From Debaryomyces hansenii CBS767 (taxonomy: Eukaryota > Ascomycota > Pichiomycetes > Serinales > Debaryomycetaceae): a stretch of DNA of 64,000 nt. The stretch lies in NCBI RefSeq assembly GCF_000006445.2, contig NC_006048.2, positions 1,736,001 to 1,800,000 of the forward strand, given 5' to 3'. The translations under genes were made by a program, and so were the position numbers. Below the pieces are notes generated by a model, which saw nothing but the letters and a program-made list of their open reading frames with translations, was not told where the DNA came from and did no database searches. Numbering within the stretch: position 1 is the first letter of the stretch; every line of letters starts with the position of its first letter. This document shows positions 1 to 7,968 of the stretch, piece by piece.

Positions 1-1788
1 CTCAGCAAAAATGACAAATATATCACACATGTCATGAGGGACGAATCTTCTAGAAACTAATACGTAACCATTCGTAGCATCAACAACAACCCCATAACCT
101 ATTTCCTTACGGTAAGGGTAAGAATCCATTGGGACAGGAGCAACAGTTCTAACTTGAACAAATGATTTTACCAAAGAGGCGCAACCTTGCTTCTCTTCAT
201 TTTCAAATGGAATGTTAATATACTTTGCATTTTGAGGTTCAAGCTTTAATGGGGGTAATGGTTTATCTTGAATATCAGTGAAATCCCATAAACCACTTTT
301 ATCGTTTCTCACAGCCAATCTGAAAGTAGACTGCCAATGTCTTTCAATATAGATTACTTGAATACTTTCAGTATGTAAATCGGAAACATGACGATAAGTT
401 ATGGTAACCTTTTGACGATCTGGAATTTGTTTCATCACTTCAATAAAAGTGTCCAAGTCTGGAGTTTGCTTATCATCTACTGTTTCTAATAACCAACCGG
501 TTTTCTCAAAAGTTGAGAACTCAAATGAGCCGGATGCATCGTTTATGTAAACACCTTTGACGGGGATGCAATAACACCTAGCGACTTGGTACGACATTTG
601 GTTGAAAGATGCACCTGCAACATCAACGTATCTATCAGGAGTGATAGAATGCAAATCACCAATTTTTATAGTTTGGGTTATTTCTTCGCCTCCTCTTTGA
701 ATAACAACTTTTAATTCCTTGCCAACGCTTTCGTCCAAAATTTCGTCAACCTTAATAAAGGTAGAGATTGGTTCATCATTGATTGAGATTAAGGTATCAC
801 CTTCTTTAATTAATTCATCAGCTGGACCTTCTGGTAAGACTAATTCAGCTACCAATAAACCAATCTTATCTGGGAAACGTTCTCTTGCAATACGTTCAGC
901 TTCGGAAGTTAACCCTAATCTTCTACATTCATCAAATGGTTTCAACAGCCATTCAACTTGAATATCACCTCTAGTGATTGGCTGGGATTCTTGGATGCAA
1001 CGCAATGCTCTCAAAGGTCTGTAGACAGGAAGAAAGAAATCAGTAGAAGCTTCAGAAGAGCCACCAGCCTGTATAGCAACGGCATGACCATCTTCATTCA
1101 CAACAGGCGACCCTGAAGAACCACCTGATGCACTAGCTGCAGCCTGAATATACTCGGTGTTAAAATCATTATATGTCAAGGCACCATAATCTGGAGCATT
1201 TCTATCTAATCTCGAGATGAACCCGGCTAAAATAGACAACTTTTCACCAGCATCATTCCCTACTACCCTTATTTCAGTACCAACCTTAGCCAAATCGGGC
1301 TTTAATTCAAGTTGCGTGACATCCATATATTTGATGCTTTTGGCATCGAACTGCAAAAATCCGAAATCATGAACCGGGTCACGATAGATTGGTTTCACAA
1401 CTGCCTCTTCGTGGTTATCAAACACAACATAACCACAGAATGGCCCTGGTCCTACCACATGTCTATTGGTCAAAATCAAACCTCTTTTGGCATCAACGAC
1501 AAATCCAGTAGCTTCACTAACTATGGACGATTCAGTATCAAAATTGCTCACATGAGTAAACTGGATCGATACAACAGACTTCACGACCTTTGTGATAGTT
1601 TCTTGCCACTGGTTGCTGTTCGCTGCCACTGCCATGTCAAATATTGGCTGATCTGAACTATCCTCTGAAAGGTACCCATCCAGCTCTTGTTCTACTTCTG
1701 GAACAAAAGAAGACTGCATTTGTCTCTTGTTTGTATTGTCAATAACAGACCCATTGGATAATCTTCTCTTTGTTGGAATATCAGGCAT
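1..1788 (-). CDS. NMA111: Nma111-type nuclear HtrA serine protease (C-terminal part outside window)
   Basis: Encodes the first 596 residues of an HtrA/DegP-like serine protease; the frame is still open at base 1. Family members are about 1000 aa with two protease-like and several PDZ domains, and the yeast protein acts in the nucleus in apoptosis-related and lipid functions. The N-terminus has a basic KRR-type nuclear signal. The visible catalytic triad is His about 110 (TNRHVV), Asp about 141 (HDFGF) and Ser about 225 (GGSSGSPVV). A PDZ-like stretch follows, and RRFVPHDMCDIF is seen at the truncated end. The ATG at 1788 gives the MPDIPTKRR start typical of the family. Identity is strong from motifs; only the C-terminal region cannot be judged. 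Confidence 0.93.
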   Translation of the reverse strand, partial: MPDIPTKRRLSNGSVIDNTNKRQMQSSFVPEVEQELDGYLSEDSSDQPIFDMAVAANSNQWQETITKVVKSVVSIQFTHVSNFDTESSIVSEATGFVVDAKRGLILTNRHVVGPGPFCGYVVFDNHEEAVVKPIYRDPVHDFGFLQFDAKSIKYMDVTQLELKPDLAKVGTEIRVVGNDAGEKLSILAGFISRLDRNAPDYGALTYNDFNTEYIQAAASASGGSSGSPVVNEDGHAVAIQAGGSSEASTDFFLPVYRPLRALRCIQESQPITRGDIQVEWLLKPFDECRRLGLTSEAERIARERFPDKIGLLVAELVLPEGPADELIKEGDTLISINDEPISTFIKVDEILDESVGKELKVVIQRGGEEITQTIKIGDLHSITPDRYVDVAGASFNQMSYQVARCYCIPVKGVYINDASGSFEFSTFEKTGWLLETVDDKQTPDLDTFIEVMKQIPDRQKVTITYRHVSDLHTESIQVIYIERHWQSTFRLAVRNDKSGLWDFTDIQDKPLPPLKLEPQNAKYINIPFENEEKQGCASLVKSFVQVRTVAPVPMDSYPYRKEIGYGVVVDATNGYVLVSRRFVPHDMCDIFVIFAE

Positions 1789-2136
1789 AATATTATCAAG
1801 ATTTATTAAATTAAATGGATTCTTTCGGGTTCAAAATTAAATGCAAATATGTAAATATCACCGTGTTCTATCAGTTACCGATTAATATTTTTAACCTCTA
1901 AATTAAATGAAGAAATGTCCAAAAAGTCTTCTTCAATATATACAAATTCTAATCTATTATAAAAGAATCCTATAACAAGAGGAATCAACGTTGGTTGTAA
2001 ATACTTATCTAAAGTAGTTATAGATGCAGCTTGGAAAAAAAACTATTTTGTGTTACAAAAAATTAATTGCCGGGTAATGACTAGACTATAGCACCTAGTG
2101 TATACTAGTGTATATTGTCAATGAATACTAAGATAT
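1789..2136. promoter_or_regulatory. NMA111 promoter / ORC6 3' region
   Basis: No gene is visible. It holds the upstream region of NMA111 and the downstream region of ORC6, both read from the minus strand. Two notable items: CCGGGTAA at 2070-2077, matching the Reb1 general regulatory factor consensus, and a perfect tandem pair of the 10-mer CTAGTGTATA at 2095-2114. Function of either is inferred only. Confidence 0.45.
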
Positions 2137-3282
2137 CTAACTATCCAATTGTGAGATGATGTTGTTTGTCCATGTATGATGGTAGAGGTTCTGCGGGTCG
2201 GAATCAAACTGGACATTTGGGTGGGACATTGAGCCGAAACGCTCGAATAATTCCCAACCTGGTCCTAATTTTGCATCAATTTCTCGCTTCTCTATGTCTT
2301 CGTGTAGCGGAGACTTACCAAATATATAGTTCTGCTCTATCTCCGATATCCATGGTTCATCCTTAATGGCGTCTTCGATTATATTGCACCACAAGAGCAT
2401 GTTCCACCGCATGAGACCGCCCTTTTGGTACTGGAAGAGCTGGTTCTGGAATTGAGATTTGGCCCCGATGGTTTTTTGGAGCAACTGGTGGTTGATCCGC
2501 ACATACGCTGCATTAATCATGCCACAGGCTAGGAGCCATTCGTTTTTCTTGGTGAACTTGTGCTTGTGTGAGACAAACGACTCGACCATCTTGGGGGTGA
2601 TCGACGCGGGAATGAAGAAATTATTGGCAAACGAGATGAAGTCGGCGATGGTGATCTGTCGCTTAACGTACTTTGTGGTGGGTGTGGATGGAGTATTGGG
2701 AACCGATTCAGAAGCCTCCGACGCCTCTTTCTGGTTAAATATCGATTCTTCGTCGTTGATGTCCAGCGATGCGGGTGTCGAGTCGGGGCCAGCCTGCTTG
2801 AGCTCCTGATCTCGCAACGCCTGCAACTTCTTCAACGGAGAGCTGATCTTGGGGGTGGTGTGCTTCATGGGCGATAGCTTCGTTATTTTCGATGGTGACG
2901 ACGTAGGCGTGGTGAAATTCAGCGTTCGCTGTGTTCGTCTCTTTGTTGGACTAGTGGTGGGACTAGCACTGGCCGATCTCTCCTGATTCAACAACGTAAC
3001 CCGAAAATCGTCCAAGAACTTATCAATTAGCTTGGGCTGCACGGGTATCTTCCTCACAGACGGCTCTGGTAGCTTCAACGACCGCTGGTATTTCTCTGCT
3101 GCCAAATATGCACAGAAATGGCATCTAGCGATCTCTGCTCGATTAGGTAGTACCGGGTTCTTCTGCAAGCTCAACAGGTACAAGTAATCTGCGAACGATA
3201 TTAATTGCGGTGGGTACGGCTCTGGGTGTGTCGGTATGACATCCTTGAGCGATAGCTTCAACTGGGACGTACTCATCTGCAA
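2137..3282 (-). CDS. ORC6: Origin recognition complex subunit 6
   Basis: Smallest ORC subunit, which helps load MCM2-7 at replication origins in the nucleus. The N-terminal fold carries the family signature EIARCHFCAYLAAEK (near residue 50). The C-terminal part has the conserved region around EPWISEIEQNY and FERFGSM. The linker (about 95-190) is Ser/Thr-rich with four full CDK-type sites (SPTK, SPSK, SPMK, SPLK), fitting the known CDK control of yeast Orc6. Length is 381 aa against about 435 in S. cerevisiae. A second in-frame ATG two codons downstream (3276) is an equally good start. It is divergent from the NDUFS4-type gene, sharing a promoter of about 250 bp. Confidence 0.88.
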   Translation of the reverse strand: MQMSTSQLKLSLKDVIPTHPEPYPPQLISFADYLYLLSLQKNPVLPNRAEIARCHFCAYLAAEKYQRSLKLPEPSVRKIPVQPKLIDKFLDDFRVTLLNQERSASASPTTSPTKRRTQRTLNFTTPTSSPSKITKLSPMKHTTPKISSPLKKLQALRDQELKQAGPDSTPASLDINDEESIFNQKEASEASESVPNTPSTPTTKYVKRQITIADFISFANNFFIPASITPKMVESFVSHKHKFTKKNEWLLACGMINAAYVRINHQLLQKTIGAKSQFQNQLFQYQKGGLMRWNMLLWCNIIEDAIKDEPWISEIEQNYIFGKSPLHEDIEKREIDAKLGPGWELFERFGSMSHPNVQFDSDPQNLYHHTWTNNIISQLDS

Positions 3283-3356
3283 AACACCGTGTCTAGTTTT
3301 ATGTATATTCCATACTTCCTATGGGTACTAAATACGACCGAAATATTTCATATGGT

Positions 3357-3397
3357 AGCATGTGACTAGGCACATGCTTTGTTCCGGGTAATCCCGG
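3357..3397. promoter_or_regulatory. Two adjacent inverted repeats in a divergent promoter, including a Reb1-type site
   Basis: Bases 3357-3378 form AGCATGTG, a 6-base spacer, then CACATGCT: perfect 8-bp arms containing E-box-like CATGTG/CACATG. Six bases on, 3384-3397 is CCGGG TAAT CCCGG, whose left half reads CCGGGTAA, the Reb1 consensus. Both lie between ORC6 and the complex I gene. The factors that bind are inferred. Confidence 0.5.
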
Positions 3398-3530
3398 CTC
3401 TCGGATTTTTTTAGCCAACCAGAATTCCATCAATTTTGGTTACTATCAACAGACCAGACATACTAGATTGATACTTTAATTCAATAGATTGACTGTATTG
3501 AATACAATAACATACGCACATAGACTTAAG

Positions 3531-4007
3531 ATGTTATTCAGACAAGTAGCCAGACCTTTGAATGTGAACAGCGCTCGTTTGTTCTCGTTAAGCAGTGGTG
3601 CTAGACAAAAGATGCCCGAATTATATGATCATGTACAGAGACCAAAGGAATTAGTATCGGGGGCTCCAGAAGAAATGGCAACCAAGAGAGTTGTCAGAAT
3701 TTACAGAGAGGCCAAGCCAGCCACACAATCTAGTAACCATAACGGAAGCCACTGGAAATTGAACTGGGATGTGTTGGGCAAGGGAAACAGATGGGAAAAC
3801 GACTTAATTGGTTACCAATCGTCCGCTGACTACATGCAAGGTACTAACATGCATTTTGACACCAAGGAGGCGGCCATCAGGTTTGCCCAGGGTCAAGGAT
3901 GGGATCACTATGTCCAGGAACCAAAGAAGAAGCACTTCAGAAAGAAGGATTATTCCACCAACTTCCTCCACTCTTCTGGGCCTTTGAAGCACATTAGAAC
4001 TAAATAA
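3531..4007 (+). CDS. NDUFS4: NDUFS4-type (18/21 kDa) subunit of mitochondrial complex I
   Basis: A 158-aa accessory subunit of NADH:ubiquinone oxidoreductase in the mitochondrial inner membrane, needed for assembly and stability near the N-module. The first 25 or so residues ([12 protein letters not shown]...) are basic and lack acids, typical of a mitochondrial presequence. The body has the family core: [13 protein letters not shown], then [21 protein letters not shown], then [19 protein letters not shown]. The ATG at 3531 is chosen because the frame upstream has no earlier ATG and this start exposes the presequence. The gene marks a yeast that kept complex I, unlike Saccharomyces. Confidence 0.9.
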   Translation: MLFRQVARPLNVNSARLFSLSSGARQKMPELYDHVQRPKELVSGAPEEMATKRVVRIYREAKPATQSSNHNGSHWKLNWDVLGKGNRWENDLIGYQSSADYMQGTNMHFDTKEAAIRFAQGQGWDHYVQEPKKKHFRKKDYSTNFLHSSGPLKHIRTK

Positions 4008-4538
4008 TTGTCGTCATACACGTAGTTTGAGTCCGTTAGTTTAAAATTGCATTTCCAAGTCCAATGATCCCGCTTGGGACAGATTAGACCTGTCGTCGTC
4101 ATCGTTTGACAGCGTTTTCGTGCCGTCTGATATCTCCGTATATCTCCACGGTATTACGTACACTTCACGTTATATATATATTACTATACTCCGTATTTTT
4201 ATTCAATATATTCTTAATTCATTCGTCTTAGATTGTACTGTCCTGTATATGGACGCATTTTCTGTCTTCAGAGTTTTCAGTATAAACAAAAAATCACCAA
4301 AAGCCTTATACGGTTTATAGATAAGTATTTGACAAGTTCATAAGACTATTAGACTGGAAAGTAAGTATAATAAGTCACAACTTGTCTGTTAAGTATTCTA
4401 TTCTTAGTTCTCCCTTTTGTATATAGATAGACTTGATACCGCAGGACATAATAGAGTTATAGATAAACCGAGTTAGGAGAGAATTATAACTGCTATTCAC
4501 TGCATAGGTTTAAATAAGGGATCAGAATAGGTTTAAAC
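4008..4538. other. Intergenic region between complex I gene and SET1
   Basis: AT-rich 531-bp stretch with the terminator of the upstream gene and the SET1 promoter. The only open frames are short and lack an ATG, and no tRNA-like boxes were seen. The string taggtttaaa occurs twice just before SET1 (about 4506 and 4529). Confidence 0.5.
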
Positions 4539-7500
4539 ATGTCATATAATCCTTATCGACTGAGGAATTACGGGGGAGGATATTCAAATAACGGTTATCG
4601 ACAACGACATTATTATAGTGATTATAATGAGAGTTCCTATAATTCTTCATACCGTGATCAATATGACAGAAATGGGAGTTATTCCGGGAGTAAAGGGCGT
4701 CATTACAATTCAGGTACGAGTCGAAACGCTCCACCGCCAAGTTCATCAGCATATTCGTCGGATTCGTCGTCACGTACTTACGCAAACTCGTCTAGTTCAG
4801 GTCCAGCAAAGATTCCAGTGGGGCCCAAATCATTGACCATAGATGGTTCTACAAATGGAGACTTGCCAACAGCAGGAACTCAGAAGCATAATATACCACC
4901 TACGAACGCAATAAGCGGTACGGACGCTACTACGGGTGTGAATCCAAATGATTCCAATTTTACGCAGCTTTTACTTCACCAGGATCTACTGAAACAAATT
5001 GAATTTTCAGGCGAAATAGACTCAAAGAGAAACTACAAAGTGATATACGACCCGGAGTTAGATAAATCACTTTCCAAAGCAGAACGCAAGACCAAACAGA
5101 AAAAAATTAGGTTTAATGGGGAATCACTTTCTAGCCATGATGTCACTGATCCAAGAAAATCAAGTACTGGAAGCACGTCAGCATACTTCCTTAAGCCAAA
5201 TAAAAAATCAAAGAAATTCCCTTTCAAGCAATTGCCACAACCAAAGTTCATTTACGATAAAGATTCTTTAGGACCCCCGCCGCAGAATGAAATCGTTGTG
5301 TGGGACTTACCATCAACAACAAGCGAGGTTTATTTGAGTAATTTTTTCAAGAGTTATGGTGATTCAATTAAAGATTTGAAATTTATTAATGATCCTTTGA
5401 ATGCTGTTCCATTAGGTATTGCTACATGCAAATTTCAAGGAAACCCAGATAAGTCTATGCGTATTGCGAAGAAGTTTATTGCTAACGTCAGAATAAACCA
5501 TACCAAAATAGATGGTGCTGAATTAAAAATTGCCCTTAATGATAACGATAATAAGTTATTGGATGATAAAATAAAGGTAGCACAAGATAAATTGCGAATT
5601 TCAAGAATTAAAATCGAAGAAGAAGAAAAGAAGCGGCTTAAAAAGCAACAGGCAATTGAAGATCAAAAGAGACGGGAAACAGAAAAGGCAGCGAAAGAAA
5701 AGAAATTGCAAGAGTCTGCAAATTCTTCACATGAATCAAGATTCAAACCTAATACAACAACATTATCAATAAGGCATCATAACGAAGTTATTCCGGGCGT
5801 ATTTTTGCCTAGAGAGTTAAGAAAATACATTAGGGATCGTCCTTATATTTTTATAAATGATAAGTATGTGCCTACTAGAAAAGTTTCATCCCAAGATATT
5901 AAAAAGGTTCTCAACAAGTACGATTGGACGAGAGTCCTTCCGGATAGATCTGGGTTTTTCGTTGTATTCAACTCAATAAAAGAATGTGAAAGGTGCTTCA
6001 TAAATGAAGACGGAAGAAAATTTTTTGAATATAAGATGTTTATGGAATTAGCATTACCCGAAAATTTCAACGAAAGCTCCTCACTGACTTCTAATAATGA
6101 TAACACTGATTTATCTGCATCCAATAGGAAACAGAATGATGTTGTGGAAGAAGCAAGTAATATGTTGATCAAGGAATTTCAGAACTTCTTAGCTAAAGAT
6201 ATCAGGGAAAGAGTCATTGCTCCTGTTGTTCTTGATTTATTGAGCCATGATAAATACCCAAAATTGGTGGAAGAACTCAAGGCTAAGGAATTGGCCACAA
6301 AGAAAGCAGCATCACCTATAGTTACTAACGCTGTACGTCAAGTTAAACTGAAACCTAATGTGTTGTCTTCTCTTGCTATTAAGAGCAAGCCCCAGGCAAT
6401 ATTACCAAGCTTTAGAAAGAAGAAGGATTTGCCAAATGCTGGATTGAATTCAGCTAATAAAGCGAAAAAGAATGTAATTCCAATGCAACATGCACTTAAT
6501 TATGATCACGAATCAGATGAATCAGACGAAGATGACTCGACTAGATCAACTACTCCTTTAACTCCAACATTGAAAAGAGAGCGAAGTCCGACCGTTAGCA
6601 GTGTGAGTAATGATAACGATATTGAAGATAAATTGGAAGATATTCAAAAACCTCTGAAAAAGAAACAGAAGAAAACGAAATTGCATCAATCATTCTTGTA
6701 TGATTCAGCGTCTGATGAAGATATGGAAGCTGTTTCAGAAGAAAAAGAGGTAGAAAAGGATGAAAGTGAAGGTGAAGAAGACATAGATTATTCTCATATA
6801 GATAAAATTTATCAACCCACAGAAGATTATCCACGGCCGGTATATGAAGAAGTCCCAAGGTTTCCTAGTGACCCGCTTGATTTGGATGCCTTACAAAGTA
6901 TCATCAAAGATGATGAAGACATCACACTACTTCAAACGGCATTGGCTGATGTAACATCTGAATCGAATATAAAGAACATGGAATACTGGGCTTGGAAGCA
7001 GAAGGATATTAAGGCTAAGGCAGGCGTCCAAGAGATTTCTGAAGATTTAGAAGTCATAGGTCCATTGGATTCTCGATTCGACTCGAAGAGCGGTGCTTTC
7101 AAGAGTGAAGGATATAGGAAGATTCCTGATGCTGATAAAATTGAATATCTCCCCCATCGTCGTAAGATTCATAAGCCAATTAAAACTATTCAACATGATG
7201 ATGATGAATTGAATGCTAATAATTCTACAACAAACAACAATAGTAATAATATTCAAAGTTCTCGTGTCAATAGAGCTAATAACAGAAGGTTTGCAGCTGA
7301 TATCAGTGCGCAGAAGCAAATGCTTGGAAGTGAAACAGATATTTTAAACTTAAATGCGCTTACCAAACGTAAGAAGCCGGTTTCATTTGCCAGATCTGCT
7401 ATTCATAACTGGGGATTGTATGCTTTAGAACCAATTGCAGCTAAGGAAATGATCATTGAGTATGTTGGTGAGAGTATCCGTCAACAAGTTGCAGAGCATA

Positions 7501-7805
7501 GGGAAAGAAGTTATTTAAAGACAGGAATAGGTTCGTCATATCTCTTTAGGATCGATGAAAATACAGTGGTAGATGCCACAAAAAAAGGTGGTATAGCTAG
7601 ATTTATCAATCACTGTTGTAATCCAAGTTGTACTGCTAAAATCATTAAAGTCGAAGGTAAGAAGAGAATTGTTATTTATGCATTACGTGATATTGAAGCT
7701 AACGAAGAGTTGACTTATGATTATAAGTTTGAAAAGGAGACCAACGATGCTGAGCGTATTAGATGTCTATGTGGTGCTCCTGGTTGTAAAGGCTACTTAA
7801 ACTAA
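4539..7805 (+). CDS. SET1: Histone H3 lysine-4 methyltransferase, COMPASS catalytic subunit
   Basis: Methylates H3K4 on active genes as the catalytic core of COMPASS. At 1088 aa it matches the yeast Set1 length. Order of parts: a low-complexity Tyr/Ser/Asn-rich N-terminus, an RRM near residues 246-340, a charged coiled region (about 350-390), a second RRM-associated domain, an acidic middle (about 660-760), an n-SET segment, the SET domain (about 945-1070) and post-SET. Seen in the SET domain: RSAIHNWGLYALEPI, IEYVGE, RFINHCCNPSC and LTYDYKFE. The protein ends in the cysteine post-SET motif CLCGAPGCKGYLN. ATG at 4539 is the first in frame. Confidence 0.95.
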   Translation: MSYNPYRLRNYGGGYSNNGYRQRHYYSDYNESSYNSSYRDQYDRNGSYSGSKGRHYNSGTSRNAPPPSSSAYSSDSSSRTYANSSSSGPAKIPVGPKSLTIDGSTNGDLPTAGTQKHNIPPTNAISGTDATTGVNPNDSNFTQLLLHQDLLKQIEFSGEIDSKRNYKVIYDPELDKSLSKAERKTKQKKIRFNGESLSSHDVTDPRKSSTGSTSAYFLKPNKKSKKFPFKQLPQPKFIYDKDSLGPPPQNEIVVWDLPSTTSEVYLSNFFKSYGDSIKDLKFINDPLNAVPLGIATCKFQGNPDKSMRIAKKFIANVRINHTKIDGAELKIALNDNDNKLLDDKIKVAQDKLRISRIKIEEEEKKRLKKQQAIEDQKRRETEKAAKEKKLQESANSSHESRFKPNTTTLSIRHHNEVIPGVFLPRELRKYIRDRPYIFINDKYVPTRKVSSQDIKKVLNKYDWTRVLPDRSGFFVVFNSIKECERCFINEDGRKFFEYKMFMELALPENFNESSSLTSNNDNTDLSASNRKQNDVVEEASNMLIKEFQNFLAKDIRERVIAPVVLDLLSHDKYPKLVEELKAKELATKKAASPIVTNAVRQVKLKPNVLSSLAIKSKPQAILPSFRKKKDLPNAGLNSANKAKKNVIPMQHALNYDHESDESDEDDSTRSTTPLTPTLKRERSPTVSSVSNDNDIEDKLEDIQKPLKKKQKKTKLHQSFLYDSASDEDMEAVSEEKEVEKDESEGEEDIDYSHIDKIYQPTEDYPRPVYEEVPRFPSDPLDLDALQSIIKDDEDITLLQTALADVTSESNIKNMEYWAWKQKDIKAKAGVQEISEDLEVIGPLDSRFDSKSGAFKSEGYRKIPDADKIEYLPHRRKIHKPIKTIQHDDDELNANNSTTNNNSNNIQSSRVNRANNRRFAADISAQKQMLGSETDILNLNALTKRKKPVSFARSAIHNWGLYALEPIAAKEMIIEYVGESIRQQVAEHRERSYLKTGIGSSYLFRIDENTVVDATKKGGIARFINHCCNPSCTAKIIKVEGKKRIVIYALRDIEANEELTYDYKFEKETNDAERIRCLCGAPGCKGYLN

Positions 7806-7836
7806 ATAGCTTCTAATATATTTAATAAAACGTCAC

Positions 7837-7858
7837 ACGCGTTTGATCTGAAAAATTT
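7837..7858. promoter_or_regulatory. MCB box and TGAAAAATTT growth element upstream of MSH1
   Basis: ACGCGT at 7837-7842 matches the MluI cell-cycle box bound by MBF, and TGAAAAATTT at 7849-7858 matches the RRPE/rapid-growth-element consensus. Both lie 110-132 bp before the MSH1 ATG in a 162-bp gap. Seen directly; function is inferred from yeast promoter knowledge. Confidence 0.5.
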
Positions 7859-7968
7859 GATCTTATAGTATATGATCATCGATCAGTATAAGTAATAGCT
7901 CTTTGTAATGAGAAAAAGTAATTGATAGATGACTTTCATAAGACAACACATCAGATCTTTCCCCCGAT

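Noticed and set aside
4120..4320. A 66-codon frame between the complex I gene and SET1
   Set aside because: Starts at a non-ATG codon, hydrophobic by AT-richness, no homology recognised.
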